Below, one piece after another: positions 15,433-23,811 of a stretch of 48,203 nucleotides of DNA (the stretch's first letter is position 1; the number at the start of each line of letters is the position of its first letter). Origin of the DNA: Prevotella sp. (GTDB lineage: Bacteria > Bacteroidota > Bacteroidia > Bacteroidales > Bacteroidaceae); assembly GCA_017428805.1 (NCBI GenBank), contig JAFRQC010000158.1:1-48203 (forward strand), in the 5' to 3' direction. The notes beneath the pieces were generated by a model that saw nothing but the letters and a program-made list of their open reading frames with translations, did no database searches and was not told the origin of the DNA. The position numbers and the translations under genes are program-made.

Positions 15433-17892
15433 ATGAATATTTCCTACAAATGGTTGAAGGAATACGTGGATTTCGACCTGACGCCCCAGGAGGTGTGTGA
15501 TGCCTTGACGTCAACAGGTCTCGAAGTCGACGCATTGGAAGAAGTACAGAGTATCAAGGGTGGCCTGAAGGGGCTTTATGTGGGCAAGGTGCTCACTTGT
15601 GAAGCCCATCCCAACAGTGACCATCTGCATGTGACAACAGTAGACTTAGGCAAAGGTGAGCCTTCGCAGATTGTCTGCGGTGCACCGAATGTGGCAGCTG
15701 GCCAGAAAGTAATCGTGGCTGACCTCGGTTGTGTGCTCTACGATGGCGATCAGGAGTTTGTCATCAAGAAGTCCAAGCTGCGTGGTGTGGAGTCCAACGG
15801 TATGATTTGTGCAGAGGATGAGATCGGTATTGGCAATGACCATTCTGGTATTATCGTTCTGCCCGAGGATGCCGTGGTAGGTACGCCTGCTGCAGAGTAC
15901 TATCATCTGGAGAGCGACTGGCTCATCGAGGTGGATATCACCGCAAACCGTGCCGACGGTCTCTCTCACTGGGGCGTGGCCCGTGACCTCTACGCCTGGC
16001 TGATGAGCAACGGCCACGAGACACAGATGCATCGTCCGGACTGCTCGAAATTCAAGGTGGACAATCACGACCTGCCTGTTGAGGTGGTTGTTGAGAACCA
16101 GGAGGCCTGCAAGCGCTATGCTTGTGTCAGCATCACAGACTGCGAGGTAAAGGAATCTCCTGACTGGCTGAAAAACAAGCTGACCACCGTAGGTCTGCGT
16201 CCTATCAACAATATTGTCGACATCACCAACTATATTATGATGGCCTATGGTCAGCCTCTGCATTGTTTCGATGCCGATATGGTAAAGGGACATAAGATTG
16301 TGGTGAAGACGATGCCTGAAGGAACGCCCTTCCAGACACTCGACGGTGTGGAGCACAAACTCTCTGACCGTGACTTGGCCATCTGCAATGCTGAGGATCC
16401 GATGTGTATTGCCGGTGTGTTCGGAGGCAAGGGTAGTGGTACTTACGAGACCACAAGGAACGTGGTGCTCGAGAGTGCCTACTTCCATCCTACATGGATC
16501 CGCAAGTCTGCCCGTCGTCATGGTCTGAGCACAGACGCCAGCTTCCGTTTTGAACGTGGCGTCGATCCCAATGGTACTATCTATGCGCTGCAGCAGGCTG
16601 CCATCCTCTGTCAGGAATTGGCAGGCGGTAAGGTGTCGATGGATATCTGCGATGTCTATCCCGAACCAATCAAGAATGCAGTCGTCGATCTCAGTTATGA
16701 GTATGTGAATAATCTGATAGGTAAGGTCATCACGCCAGGCATCATCAAGTTCCTCTGTCGTGCACTCGACATAGAAGTCAAGTTTGAGAATGCGCAGGGG
16801 CTCACTCTTGAGATTCCGGCCTATCGTGTCGATGTGCAGCGTCCTTGTGACGTGGTGGAGGATATCCTGCGCATATACGGATATAATAATGTGGAGATCC
16901 CCACACAGTTGAAGAGCTCATTGGTGATTAAGGGCGAAGAGGATCAGAAGCACAAGCTTGCTAACCTCGTCAGTGAGCAGCTGGTAGGCGAGGGTTTCAA
17001 TGAGATCCTGAACAACTCGCTGACGAAGGCTGCCTATTATGAAACCGGAGAATCCGAGAATTCCGGATTAGTCAGGATTATGAATCCGCTCTCAAGCGAC
17101 CTCAATGTGATGCGCCAGACTTTGCTCTTCGGCGGTTTGGAGAGCATCCAACACAATGTGAACCGTAAGCGCCAGAACCTGCGTTTCTTCGAGTTTGGTA
17201 ATGTCTATACCTTCAATCCTGAGAAGCAGAACGACGATGAGCCGATGCAGGCTTACAAGGAACAGTATCATGCCGCCCTTTGGGTGACGGGTAAGCGTGT
17301 GGAAGGCTCTTGGGCTCACAAGAACGAGGATTCCACCTTCTATGAGCTGAGTGCCTGTGTGGAGAACATCCTCCGTCGTATTGGTGTGAAGCCGGGTATG
17401 ATTGTCCGCAAGAAGTCTGAGAATGATATCTTCTCTGCTGGCTTGACCATCGAGAACCGTGGAGGCAAGACACTCGTTGAGATGGGTATCGTCACCAAGA
17501 AACTCCAGAAGCAGTTCGGTCTCGACAATCCTGTCTATTATGCAGAACTTAACTGGACAGCGCTGATGAAGGTCATCAAGAAGAACGAGGTACTCTATAC
17601 GGAAATCTCCAAGTTCCCGCCTGTCAGCCGCGACCTCGCCCTGTTGGTGGATAACAGTGTCGAGTTTGCTCAGATTGAGCAGATTGCCCGTCAGACAGAG
17701 AAGAAACTGCTGAAGAACGTGGAACTCTTCGATGTGTATGAAGGTGACAAACTGCCTGCTGGCAAGAAGTCCTACGCCGTGAACTTTATCCTTCAGGATG
17801 AGGAGAAGACGATGGGCGACAAGCAGATTGACGCCATCATGCAGAAACTCATCGCCAATCTGAAGAAGCAGTTGAACGCCGAACTTCGCTAA
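15433..17892 (+). CDS. pheT: Phenylalanine-tRNA ligase beta subunit
   Basis: The 819-residue protein has the full bacterial PheT layout: N-terminal MNISYKWLKEYVDF, the tRNA-binding (EMAP-like) domain with VLTCEAHPNSDHLHV, the B3/B4 editing region, the B5 domain, the catalytic-like fold (GFNEILNNSL) and the C-terminal anticodon-binding fold ending in VNFILQDEEKTM and a Lys-rich helix. It pairs with PheS, not in this window, to charge tRNA-Phe. It is followed by the YebC-family gene after a GTAAATC repeat tract. Confidence 0.97.
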   Translation: MNISYKWLKEYVDFDLTPQEVCDALTSTGLEVDALEEVQSIKGGLKGLYVGKVLTCEAHPNSDHLHVTTVDLGKGEPSQIVCGAPNVAAGQKVIVADLGCVLYDGDQEFVIKKSKLRGVESNGMICAEDEIGIGNDHSGIIVLPEDAVVGTPAAEYYHLESDWLIEVDITANRADGLSHWGVARDLYAWLMSNGHETQMHRPDCSKFKVDNHDLPVEVVVENQEACKRYACVSITDCEVKESPDWLKNKLTTVGLRPINNIVDITNYIMMAYGQPLHCFDADMVKGHKIVVKTMPEGTPFQTLDGVEHKLSDRDLAICNAEDPMCIAGVFGGKGSGTYETTRNVVLESAYFHPTWIRKSARRHGLSTDASFRFERGVDPNGTIYALQQAAILCQELAGGKVSMDICDVYPEPIKNAVVDLSYEYVNNLIGKVITPGIIKFLCRALDIEVKFENAQGLTLEIPAYRVDVQRPCDVVEDILRIYGYNNVEIPTQLKSSLVIKGEEDQKHKLANLVSEQLVGEGFNEILNNSLTKAAYYETGESENSGLVRIMNPLSSDLNVMRQTLLFGGLESIQHNVNRKRQNLRFFEFGNVYTFNPEKQNDDEPMQAYKEQYHAALWVTGKRVEGSWAHKNEDSTFYELSACVENILRRIGVKPGMIVRKKSENDIFSAGLTIENRGGKTLVEMGIVTKKLQKQFGLDNPVYYAELNWTALMKVIKKNEVLYTEISKFPPVSRDLALLVDNSVEFAQIEQIARQTEKKLLKNVELFDVYEGDKLPAGKKSYAVNFILQDEEKTMGDKQIDAIMQKLIANLKKQLNAELR

Positions 17893-17896
17893 AATT

Positions 17897-17924
17897 GTAA
17901 ATCGTAAATCAGTAAATCGTAAAT
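17897..17924 (+). repeat. GTAAATC heptamer array before the YebC gene
   Basis: Four GTAAATC-type units lie at 17897-17903, 17904-17910, 17912-17918 and 17919-17924. Two identical units lie at 3506-3519, where they include the ACP stop codon, and related degenerate units lie at about 20993-21015 and 36830-36861, each between closely spaced genes. Confidence 0.8.
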
Positions 17925-17927
17925 AAT

Positions 17928-18665
17928 ATGGGAAGAGCATTTGAATATCGTAAGGCTACAAAGCTGAAGAGATGGGGCCATATGGCCAAGACTTTTACAA
18001 AGATCGGTAAGCAGATCGCCATAGCCGTGAAGGCCGGTGGTCCGGAACCAGAGAACAACCCTGCACTGCGTGCTATCATCGCCAACGCCAAGCGCGAGAA
18101 CATGCCGAAGGACAATATCGAGCGTGCCATCAAGAATGCGATGGGTAAGGACCAGAGCGACTACAAGGAGGTAACCTACGAGGGATATGGCCCTCACGGC
18201 ATCGCCATTTTCGTAGAGACGCTGACAGACAACACCACCCGTACAGTGGGTGACGTGCGTAGCGTCTTCAATAAGTTCAATGGTAACTTGGGTACTCAGG
18301 GTTCACTCTCGTTCCTGTTTGATCACAAGGCTGTGTTTACTTTCAAGAAGAAGGACGACCTTGATATGGACGAGATGATCCTCGACCTGATTGACTACGG
18401 TGTGGAGGATGAGTACGATGAGGACGAGGAGGAGAACAGCATCACCATCTATGGCGATCCTTCTTCATTCGGTGCCATCCAGAAGCATCTGGAGGAGAAC
18501 GGTTTCGAGGTGACGGGTGCAGAGTTCACCCGCATTCCCAACGACCTGAAGGATGTGACGGCCGAACAGCGTGAGACCATCGACAAGATGGTTGAGAAGC
18601 TGGAGGACTTTGATGATGTCCAGACAGTCTACACGAACATGAAACCCGAAGAGGTTGAAGCTTAA
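17928..18665 (+). CDS. YebC/PmpR-family protein
   Basis: The 245-residue protein starts MGRAFEYRKATKLKRW and has the family's three-domain pattern, with NMPKDNIERAIKNA and YEGYGPHGIAIFVE motifs and an acidic C-terminal region. Family members are described as DNA-binding regulators, and recent work links some to relieving ribosome stalling at proline runs. It is 35 bp downstream of pheT and ends before a strong bidirectional hairpin. Confidence 0.93.
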   Translation: MGRAFEYRKATKLKRWGHMAKTFTKIGKQIAIAVKAGGPEPENNPALRAIIANAKRENMPKDNIERAIKNAMGKDQSDYKEVTYEGYGPHGIAIFVETLTDNTTRTVGDVRSVFNKFNGNLGTQGSLSFLFDHKAVFTFKKKDDLDMDEMILDLIDYGVEDEYDEDEEENSITIYGDPSSFGAIQKHLEENGFEVTGAEFTRIPNDLKDVTAEQRETIDKMVEKLEDFDDVQTVYTNMKPEEVEA

Positions 18666-18670
18666 TACAG

Positions 18671-18703
18671 AATGATCCCCGCCGGTTCAAGGCGGGGATT
18701 ATT
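18671..18703. terminator. Bidirectional terminator between the YebC gene and a lipoprotein gene
   Basis: AATGATCCCCGCC pairs with GGCGGGGATTATT around a 7-nt loop (one mismatch), flanked by AT-rich DNA. It serves two convergent genes. Confidence 0.75.
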
Positions 18704-18705
18704 GT

Positions 18706-19092
18706 TTAATAGTCTTTATCTGTGAAAACAAAGTCGAGCAGCACCTTCTTCGGGTCTTTCTCCGAACGATAGGTGTAGGCGAAACGATAGTGGTTGTCTT
18801 TGTAGAGCTTCAGCGTCGTGGTATTGCGCAGCTCGTTCTTCAGGATATTCCCAGCGTCCAATTTCTCCACGATACTGTCATTATCGGCAAAGCCTGTCAA
18901 CCTATAATAATAATGTAGGGTGTGGGTCTCCCGTTCAAAGGTCAGACTGTCTAAGATGGAGTTATTATCCATCTTCGCAGGACAGTTCTTCCTCGTATAT
19001 TCTTTCGTCTCTCTCGCACAACGGTCTTCAAGCGACTCCTGACAAGCCGTCAATAACAGCAAAAAAACTGATAATACCCAAAACTTTTTCAT
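18706..19092 (-). CDS. Small putative lipoprotein
   Basis: The 128-residue protein starts MKKFWVLSVFLLLLTACQES: a short basic end, a hydrophobic core and a lipobox LTAC with Cys18, so export and lipidation are likely. The rest has two further Cys residues and alternating polar/aromatic stretches suggesting a small beta fold; I do not recognise it. The ATG at 19092 was chosen over longer in-frame starts because it opens the signal peptide and lies 22 bp past a TATCTTTG -7 box (19114-19121). It is convergent with the YebC gene and divergent from lepA. Confidence 0.75.
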   Translation of the reverse strand: MKKFWVLSVFLLLLTACQESLEDRCARETKEYTRKNCPAKMDNNSILDSLTFERETHTLHYYYRLTGFADNDSIVEKLDAGNILKNELRNTTTLKLYKDNHYRFAYTYRSEKDPKKVLLDFVFTDKDY

Positions 19093-19113
19093 AATGAATG
19101 CTATTTTTGGGTG

Positions 19114-19170
19114 CAAAGATACAAAAAAAAACAAAAATATCCATAATCCGACGATTTTTTTGTACCTTTG
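19114..19170. promoter_or_regulatory. Divergent -7 boxes for the lipoprotein gene and lepA
   Basis: TATCTTTG on the minus strand (19114-19121) faces the lipoprotein gene and TACCTTTG on the plus strand (19163-19170) faces lepA. I see no clear -33 box for either. Confidence 0.6.
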
Positions 19171-19193
19171 CACTTTAAAGACGCATAGAATTA

Positions 19194-20975
19194 ATGGATC
19201 ATATCAGGAATTTCTGTATCATCGCACATATCGACCATGGTAAGTCAACCCTGGCAGACCGTCTTTTGGAGTTCACCAAGACCATCCAGGTGACGGAAGG
19301 GCAGATGTTGGACGACATGGAGCTGGAGCGTGAACGTGGTATCACCATCAAGAGCCACGCCATCCAGATGGAGTATGTGTATCAGGGTGAGAAGTATATC
19401 CTGAATCTGATCGATACCCCGGGACATGTGGACTTCTCTTACGAGGTATCGCGTTCTATTGCTGCTTGTGAGGGAGCTTTGCTGGTGGTGGATGCCACCC
19501 AGGGCGTACAGGCGCAGACCATCTCGAACCTCTATATGGCCATCGACCATAACCTCGAGATTATTCCCGTCATCAATAAGATAGATATGCCTTCGGCGAT
19601 GCCTGATGAGGTGGAGGACGAGATCATCGACCTCATTGGCTGTGAGCGTTCAGATATCATCCGTGCCTCAGGCAAGACAGGTGAGGGTGTCGAGGATATC
19701 CTGAATGCGGTGGTCGAGCGCATCCCTCATCCAGAGGGAGATCCTGAGGCGCCGCTCCAGGCACTCATCTTCGACTCGGTGTTCAACTCCTTCCGTGGTA
19801 TAATTGCCTATTTCAAAATTGTCAATGGTGTAATCCATACGGGCGATCTTGTGAAGTTCTTCAACACAGGCATGGAGTATGATGCCGATGAGATCGGTGT
19901 GCTGAAGATGGACATGATTCCCCGAAAGGAACTGAGGACGGGCGATGTAGGCTATATCATCAGTGGCATCAAGAACTCGAAGGAGGTGAAGGTCGGTGAT
20001 ACCATCACGCATGTCGCCAAGCCCTGTACTGCGGCTATCGAGGGTTTCCAGGAAGTGAAGCCGATGGTGTTCGCAGGTGTCTATCCCATCGATCCCACGG
20101 ATTACGAGAACCTGAGGGCCTCTTTGGAGAAACTGCAACTGAATGATGCCTCGTTGACATTCACGCCAGAGTCTTCTGTAGCATTGGGATTTGGTTTCCG
20201 TTGCGGATTCCTTGGTCTGCTCCATATGGAGATTGTGCAGGAGCGACTCGACCGTGAGTTCGATATGGACGTGATCACCACCGTTCCCAACGTATCCTAT
20301 ATGTGTTACACCAAACAGGGTGAGGTGAAGGAAGTGCATAATCCTTCAGGTCTGCCGGATCTGACGATGATTGAACATATTGAGGAGCCATATATCCGGG
20401 CTTCGATTATCACGGCCGCAGACTATATTGGTCCTATTATGACACTGTGCCTTGATAAGAGAGGTGAGCTGATTGATCAGCAGTATGTCAGCGGGAATCG
20501 TATCGAACTGCACTTTATGTTGCCGTTGGGAGAGATCGTTATCGACTTCTACGACAAACTGAAGTCCATCTCCAAGGGCTATGCCTCGTTCGACTATCAT
20601 GTCGATGGCTTCCGTCCCTCGAAATTGGCGAAGCTGGATATCCTGCTCAATGGAGAACCCGTGGATGCCCTCTCTACACTGACACATCAGGACAATGCCG
20701 TCACCTTCGGACGCAGGATGTGCGAGAAGCTGAAGGAACTGATTCCCCGTCAGCAGTTCGACATCGCCATTCAGGCTGCCATCGGGGCAAAAATCATTGC
20801 CCGTGAGACAGTGAAACAGGTGCGTAAGGATGTGACCGCCAAGTGTTATGGTGGTGACGTCAGCCGTAAACGTAAACTGTTGGAGAAACAGAAGCGTGGT
20901 AAGAAGCGTATGAAACAGATCGGTAATGTGGAGGTGCCTCAGAAGGCCTTCCTCGCTGTTCTGAAACTCGACTAA
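19194..20975 (+). CDS. lepA: Elongation factor 4 (LepA)
   Basis: The 593-residue GTPase has the P-loop AHIDHGKST, the switch region [21 protein letters not shown] and NKIDMP, followed by EF-G-like domains and the LepA-specific C-terminal domain with Lys/Arg-rich [16 protein letters not shown]. LepA acts on the ribosome in translation or its assembly. Length and motifs are typical. Confidence 0.97.
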   Translation: MDHIRNFCIIAHIDHGKSTLADRLLEFTKTIQVTEGQMLDDMELERERGITIKSHAIQMEYVYQGEKYILNLIDTPGHVDFSYEVSRSIAACEGALLVVDATQGVQAQTISNLYMAIDHNLEIIPVINKIDMPSAMPDEVEDEIIDLIGCERSDIIRASGKTGEGVEDILNAVVERIPHPEGDPEAPLQALIFDSVFNSFRGIIAYFKIVNGVIHTGDLVKFFNTGMEYDADEIGVLKMDMIPRKELRTGDVGYIISGIKNSKEVKVGDTITHVAKPCTAAIEGFQEVKPMVFAGVYPIDPTDYENLRASLEKLQLNDASLTFTPESSVALGFGFRCGFLGLLHMEIVQERLDREFDMDVITTVPNVSYMCYTKQGEVKEVHNPSGLPDLTMIEHIEEPYIRASIITAADYIGPIMTLCLDKRGELIDQQYVSGNRIELHFMLPLGEIVIDFYDKLKSISKGYASFDYHVDGFRPSKLAKLDILLNGEPVDALSTLTHQDNAVTFGRRMCEKLKELIPRQQFDIAIQAAIGAKIIARETVKQVRKDVTAKCYGGDVSRKRKLLEKQKRGKKRMKQIGNVEVPQKAFLAVLKLD

Positions 20976-21026
20976 TCATTTGAAATCTAAATAGTAAATC
21001 GAAAATCCGTAAATTACAATTACTCT

Positions 21027-21626
21027 ATGCCGAACATCGCTATTACAACCAGAGACGTGGCTCGTGAATTAGCCAGACGCTACAGCACAATGACTCATGA
21101 CGAGTTGGATTTACTCGAGAGCATCCTTGTGCCGATGAAATTTGCCAAGAACGAACTGATCCTGAAAGAGGGTGAGACGTGTACGAACATCTATTGGGTC
21201 GTCAAAGGTCTCGTCCGTCAGTTCTATTTCAAGAACGATAAGGAACTGACGGAATACATGGCGACGGAGAATAGTATCGTGATGTGTATCGAGAGCCTGT
21301 TCTTGGAACAGCCCACTCGTCTGCAGATCAAGGCTATAGAACCTACCGTCATGATTGCCATGCCAAAGGCTGAGTTGGAGGCTGTAGCCATGAAGAGTGT
21401 GAACATCCAGATCCTCTATCGTAAGATCCTGGAGGAATCACTCATCCTCAGCCAGCACCATGCCGACATGCTCCGTTTTGAGAGTGCACAGGACCGTTAT
21501 CAGAAACTGGTCAAGGATCAACCCCAACTGGTACTTCGTGCCCCGTTGGTCTATATTGCCAGCTATCTCCAGATGACGCCAGAGACACTCTCCCGAGTTC
21601 GTACGGCAGCTCTCCTGGAAAAATGA
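21027..21626 (+). CDS. Crp/Fnr-family transcription regulator
   Basis: The 199-residue protein has a cyclic-nucleotide-binding-type beta-roll (about residues 25-130, with LILKEGETCTNIYWVVKGLVR), a dimer helix and a C-terminal helix-turn-helix (IASYLQMTPETLSRVR). The glycines of the roll are present, but I see no iron-binding Cys cluster, so an Fnr-type oxygen sensor is unlikely. The ligand is unknown. Its stop codon lies inside a perfect 19-bp hairpin shared with the convergent ABC gene. Confidence 0.85.
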   Translation: MPNIAITTRDVARELARRYSTMTHDELDLLESILVPMKFAKNELILKEGETCTNIYWVVKGLVRQFYFKNDKELTEYMATENSIVMCIESLFLEQPTRLQIKAIEPTVMIAMPKAELEAVAMKSVNIQILYRKILEESLILSQHHADMLRFESAQDRYQKLVKDQPQLVLRAPLVYIASYLQMTPETLSRVRTAALLEK

Positions 21627-21661
21627 AATCATCCCGCCGATCCGGCGGGATGATTTCATTT
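21621..21661. terminator. Perfect 19-bp bidirectional terminator overlapping two stop codons
   Basis: AAATGAAATCATCCCGCCG (21621-21639) is exactly complementary to 21643-21661 around a 3-nt loop. The TGA of the Crp-family gene (21624-21626) and the TAA of the convergent ABC gene (21660-21662) fall at its two ends. Confidence 0.85.
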
Positions 21662-23111
21662 AATGTCTCTCCAAATAGAGGGAATGGTCGATGCAGCGTG
21701 GTAGCTCTTCCTGATAATGCGTCACATAAATCAATGTCTTCTCAGGATCCTGGCAGTACTCATCCACTCGGTCTTTCACCATCCTGCGGTTCACATCATC
21801 CAGACCATGCAAGGGCTCGTCGAGAATCAACAGACTGGGTTCCTTGACAAAGGCACGGGCAACGAGGATCAGTCTCTGTTCTCCACTTGACATCTCGCGG
21901 AAATTCCTATCTGCCAGATGACCGATACCAAAGATGTTGAGCCATTTCCTGCACTGTGCTTGTTCTGCCTCGTTGGGCTTGACATACAGTCCGACGGTAT
22001 CTTTCAGACCACTGGCCACAATCTGTATCGCAGGGATATTCTGCTTATAGCTGCGGTGCATCTCTGGTGACACATAACCGATATGTTTCTTGATGTCCCA
22101 GATGCTCTCACCGGATCCTCTTTGATGCCCGAACAATGAGATATCACAGGCATAACTCTGTGGATTGTCTGCACAGACCAGCGAGAGTAGGGTAGATTTC
22201 CCACTACCATTCTGTCCGGATAGCGACCAGTGCTCTCCCTTCCTCACCGTCCAGTCGAGGTCCTTCAATATCGTCCTTGCCCCATACCGTATGGTGACGT
22301 GGCTGAAGCGGATGATCTCTCGAGGAACGAGGAAGGAGGAATGAGGAACGAGATCACCTTGGAGGAAGTTCTCAGTCGCAGAAGTATTCTCCTTCCTCCT
22401 TCCTCCTTCCTCCTTCCTCGAAACCTTCGGCATCACCTTCATCTCTTTCACCTCTACGATATGCGTGATAAACTCCGGTATCTCGTCCGTCTTGGCGAGG
22501 ACAAGGATAATCTGCAGTCCCTGTTCTTTTGCCAACATCGTCAGGAGCTCTTTCAACTGGTCACGGGTCTGAGCGTCGAGACCGATGAATGGATTGTCCA
22601 TGATTAGCATCTTTGGATTCGTAAACAGCGATGTAGCGAGTTTGTATTTCCTCAGTTCCCCGCTCGACAGGAGGATGATATATTTGTCTAACAGACCTTC
22701 CAGATGGAATAACTCATAGAGATGCTTTTGTAAGGCACGCCTCGTAGGGGTGTCCTCACCAGCCAACTGATATGCCTCTTCGAGTTTCTGGCCGACGGTA
22801 GGTGTCTCCTCATCAATCTCCATCTGGTTCCAACGCTGTTGCAGGAAATACGTACGGTCGTTATCCCCTCCGTAAGTGTCTCTGAATGAGATGTATTTCA
22901 GATTGTCGTAAGGTTCGTCGAAACCATATCTCACCATATCTGGGAAGGCAGGGTGACGACCTGTCAACAGATCGACGAACATGCTCTTTCCTGCCCCGTT
23001 CCTGCCCACGATGGCGATATGCTCACCTTCCTCCATGCAGAAGTTCACAGGTTCCGCCATGCTCCACTCCGGCTTCCTCGCCCTCGCATTAATCAGTTCA
23101 ATCGTCTTCAT
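21660..23111 (-). CDS. Duplicated ABC ATPase (ModF/PhrA-like), with repeat-filled linker
   Basis: The start at 23111 (MKTIELINARARKPEW) gives 483 residues with two ATP-binding cassettes: Walker A GRNGAGKS and LSSGE in the first, GQNGSGKST and MSSGEQR with ILDEP in the second. There are no membrane segments. This resembles ModF/PhrA-like soluble ABC proteins of unknown role. The linker between cassettes (RKEEGGRRKENTS ... SSFLVPRE) is encoded by two opposed 7-bp repeat arrays (22322-22420), exactly 33 codons, which looks inserted. Confidence 0.85.
   Translation of the reverse strand: MKTIELINARARKPEWSMAEPVNFCMEEGEHIAIVGRNGAGKSMFVDLLTGRHPAFPDMVRYGFDEPYDNLKYISFRDTYGGDNDRTYFLQQRWNQMEIDEETPTVGQKLEEAYQLAGEDTPTRRALQKHLYELFHLEGLLDKYIILLSSGELRKYKLATSLFTNPKMLIMDNPFIGLDAQTRDQLKELLTMLAKEQGLQIILVLAKTDEIPEFITHIVEVKEMKVMPKVSRKEEGGRRKENTSATENFLQGDLVPHSSFLVPREIIRFSHVTIRYGARTILKDLDWTVRKGEHWSLSGQNGSGKSTLLSLVCADNPQSYACDISLFGHQRGSGESIWDIKKHIGYVSPEMHRSYKQNIPAIQIVASGLKDTVGLYVKPNEAEQAQCRKWLNIFGIGHLADRNFREMSSGEQRLILVARAFVKEPSLLILDEPLHGLDDVNRRMVKDRVDEYCQDPEKTLIYVTHYQEELPRCIDHSLYLERH
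22322..22420. repeat. Opposed 7-bp repeat arrays inside the ABC gene
   Basis: Four GAGGAAN units (22322-22349) and four CTCCTTC units (22389-22416) run in opposite sense around about 40 bp. Period 7 is exact in both. The whole block is 99 bp, so the reading frame is kept. Confidence 0.9.
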
Positions 23112-23128
23112 TCTTGGTTTATTCTTTT

Positions 23129-23191
23129 GCAACGGACTACACGACTTTAGGACTTTTCTCTTCTGAGTCCTTTAGTCCTGTAGTCCGTTGC
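23129..23191. repeat. 63-bp palindromic dispersed repeat, copy B
   Basis: Arms of 26 bp, starting GCAACGGACTAC and ending GTAGTCCGTTGC, pair with 3 mismatches around an 11-nt centre. It lies between the end of ruvC (23196) and the start of the ABC gene (23111) and is the same length as copy A at 14569. It may act as a terminator for ruvC. Confidence 0.85.
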
Positions 23192-23195
23192 TGAA

Positions 23196-23750
23196 TTATT
23201 TCTTCACTTTTTCAGGATTCTTGTTCACGAAGTCCTTCCACCCACGGTACTTCACGTCACTCTCAGGCTTCCCCGCCTGCATAAAGTGACAATAGGCCGC
23301 AGCCAGGGCATCCGTGGCATCCATAAACTTCGACATCTCCTCATTGGGAATCTTCAGCAGCCGTTGCAACATACCTGCCACCTGCTCCTTCGAGGCATTG
23401 CCATTACCCGTCAGTGCCATCTTGATTTTCATCGGCGCATACTCATGGATAGGCACCCCATGATGGATAGCAGCAGCAATAGCCACCCCCTGGGCACGCC
23501 CTAACTTCAGCATCGACTGCACATTCTTTCCGAAGAATGGAGCCTCAATGGCCATCTCGTCGGGTAAATAACCATCAATGACACCCGTCACCCGCTCAAA
23601 GATATGTCCGAGCTTCAGGTAACCGTCAGCAAACTTCCGCAGGTCGATGACACCCATCGTCATCATCTGCGCCTTGCCGTCTTTCACCTTCAGCAGCCCG
23701 TAGCCCATCAGGTTCGTACCTGGATCTATGCCCAATATGATCTTCTCCAT
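23196..23750 (-). CDS. ruvC: Crossover junction endodeoxyribonuclease RuvC
   Basis: The 184-residue protein carries the four RuvC acidic residues: Asp9 (GIDPG), Glu69 (AIEAPFF), Asp144 and Asp147 (MDATDA). RuvC cuts Holliday junctions during recombination. The start [11 protein letters not shown] at 23750 is 9 bp from a TATCTTTG box (23759-23766). Longer in-frame starts would add an ICIICVICG stretch that comes from a 27-bp dispersed repeat, so they are rejected. Confidence 0.95.
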   Translation of the reverse strand: MEKIILGIDPGTNLMGYGLLKVKDGKAQMMTMGVIDLRKFADGYLKLGHIFERVTGVIDGYLPDEMAIEAPFFGKNVQSMLKLGRAQGVAIAAAIHHGVPIHEYAPMKIKMALTGNGNASKEQVAGMLQRLLKIPNEEMSKFMDATDALAAAYCHFMQAGKPESDVKYRGWKDFVNKNPEKVKK

Positions 23751-23776
23751 ATCGGGTGCAAAGATACGAAAATAAC

Positions 23777-23803
23777 CGCAGATTACGCAGATTATACAGA
23801 TTT
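23777..23803 (+). repeat. 27-bp element (three 9-bp units), copy upstream of ruvC
   Basis: Units CGCAGATTA, CGCAGATTA, TACAGATTT are in exact 9-bp phase. On the minus strand this reads AAATCTGTA-TAATCTGCG-TAATCTGCG. It overlaps the region upstream of the ruvC -7 box. Confidence 0.9.
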
Positions 23804-23811
23804 TTTTGGAA

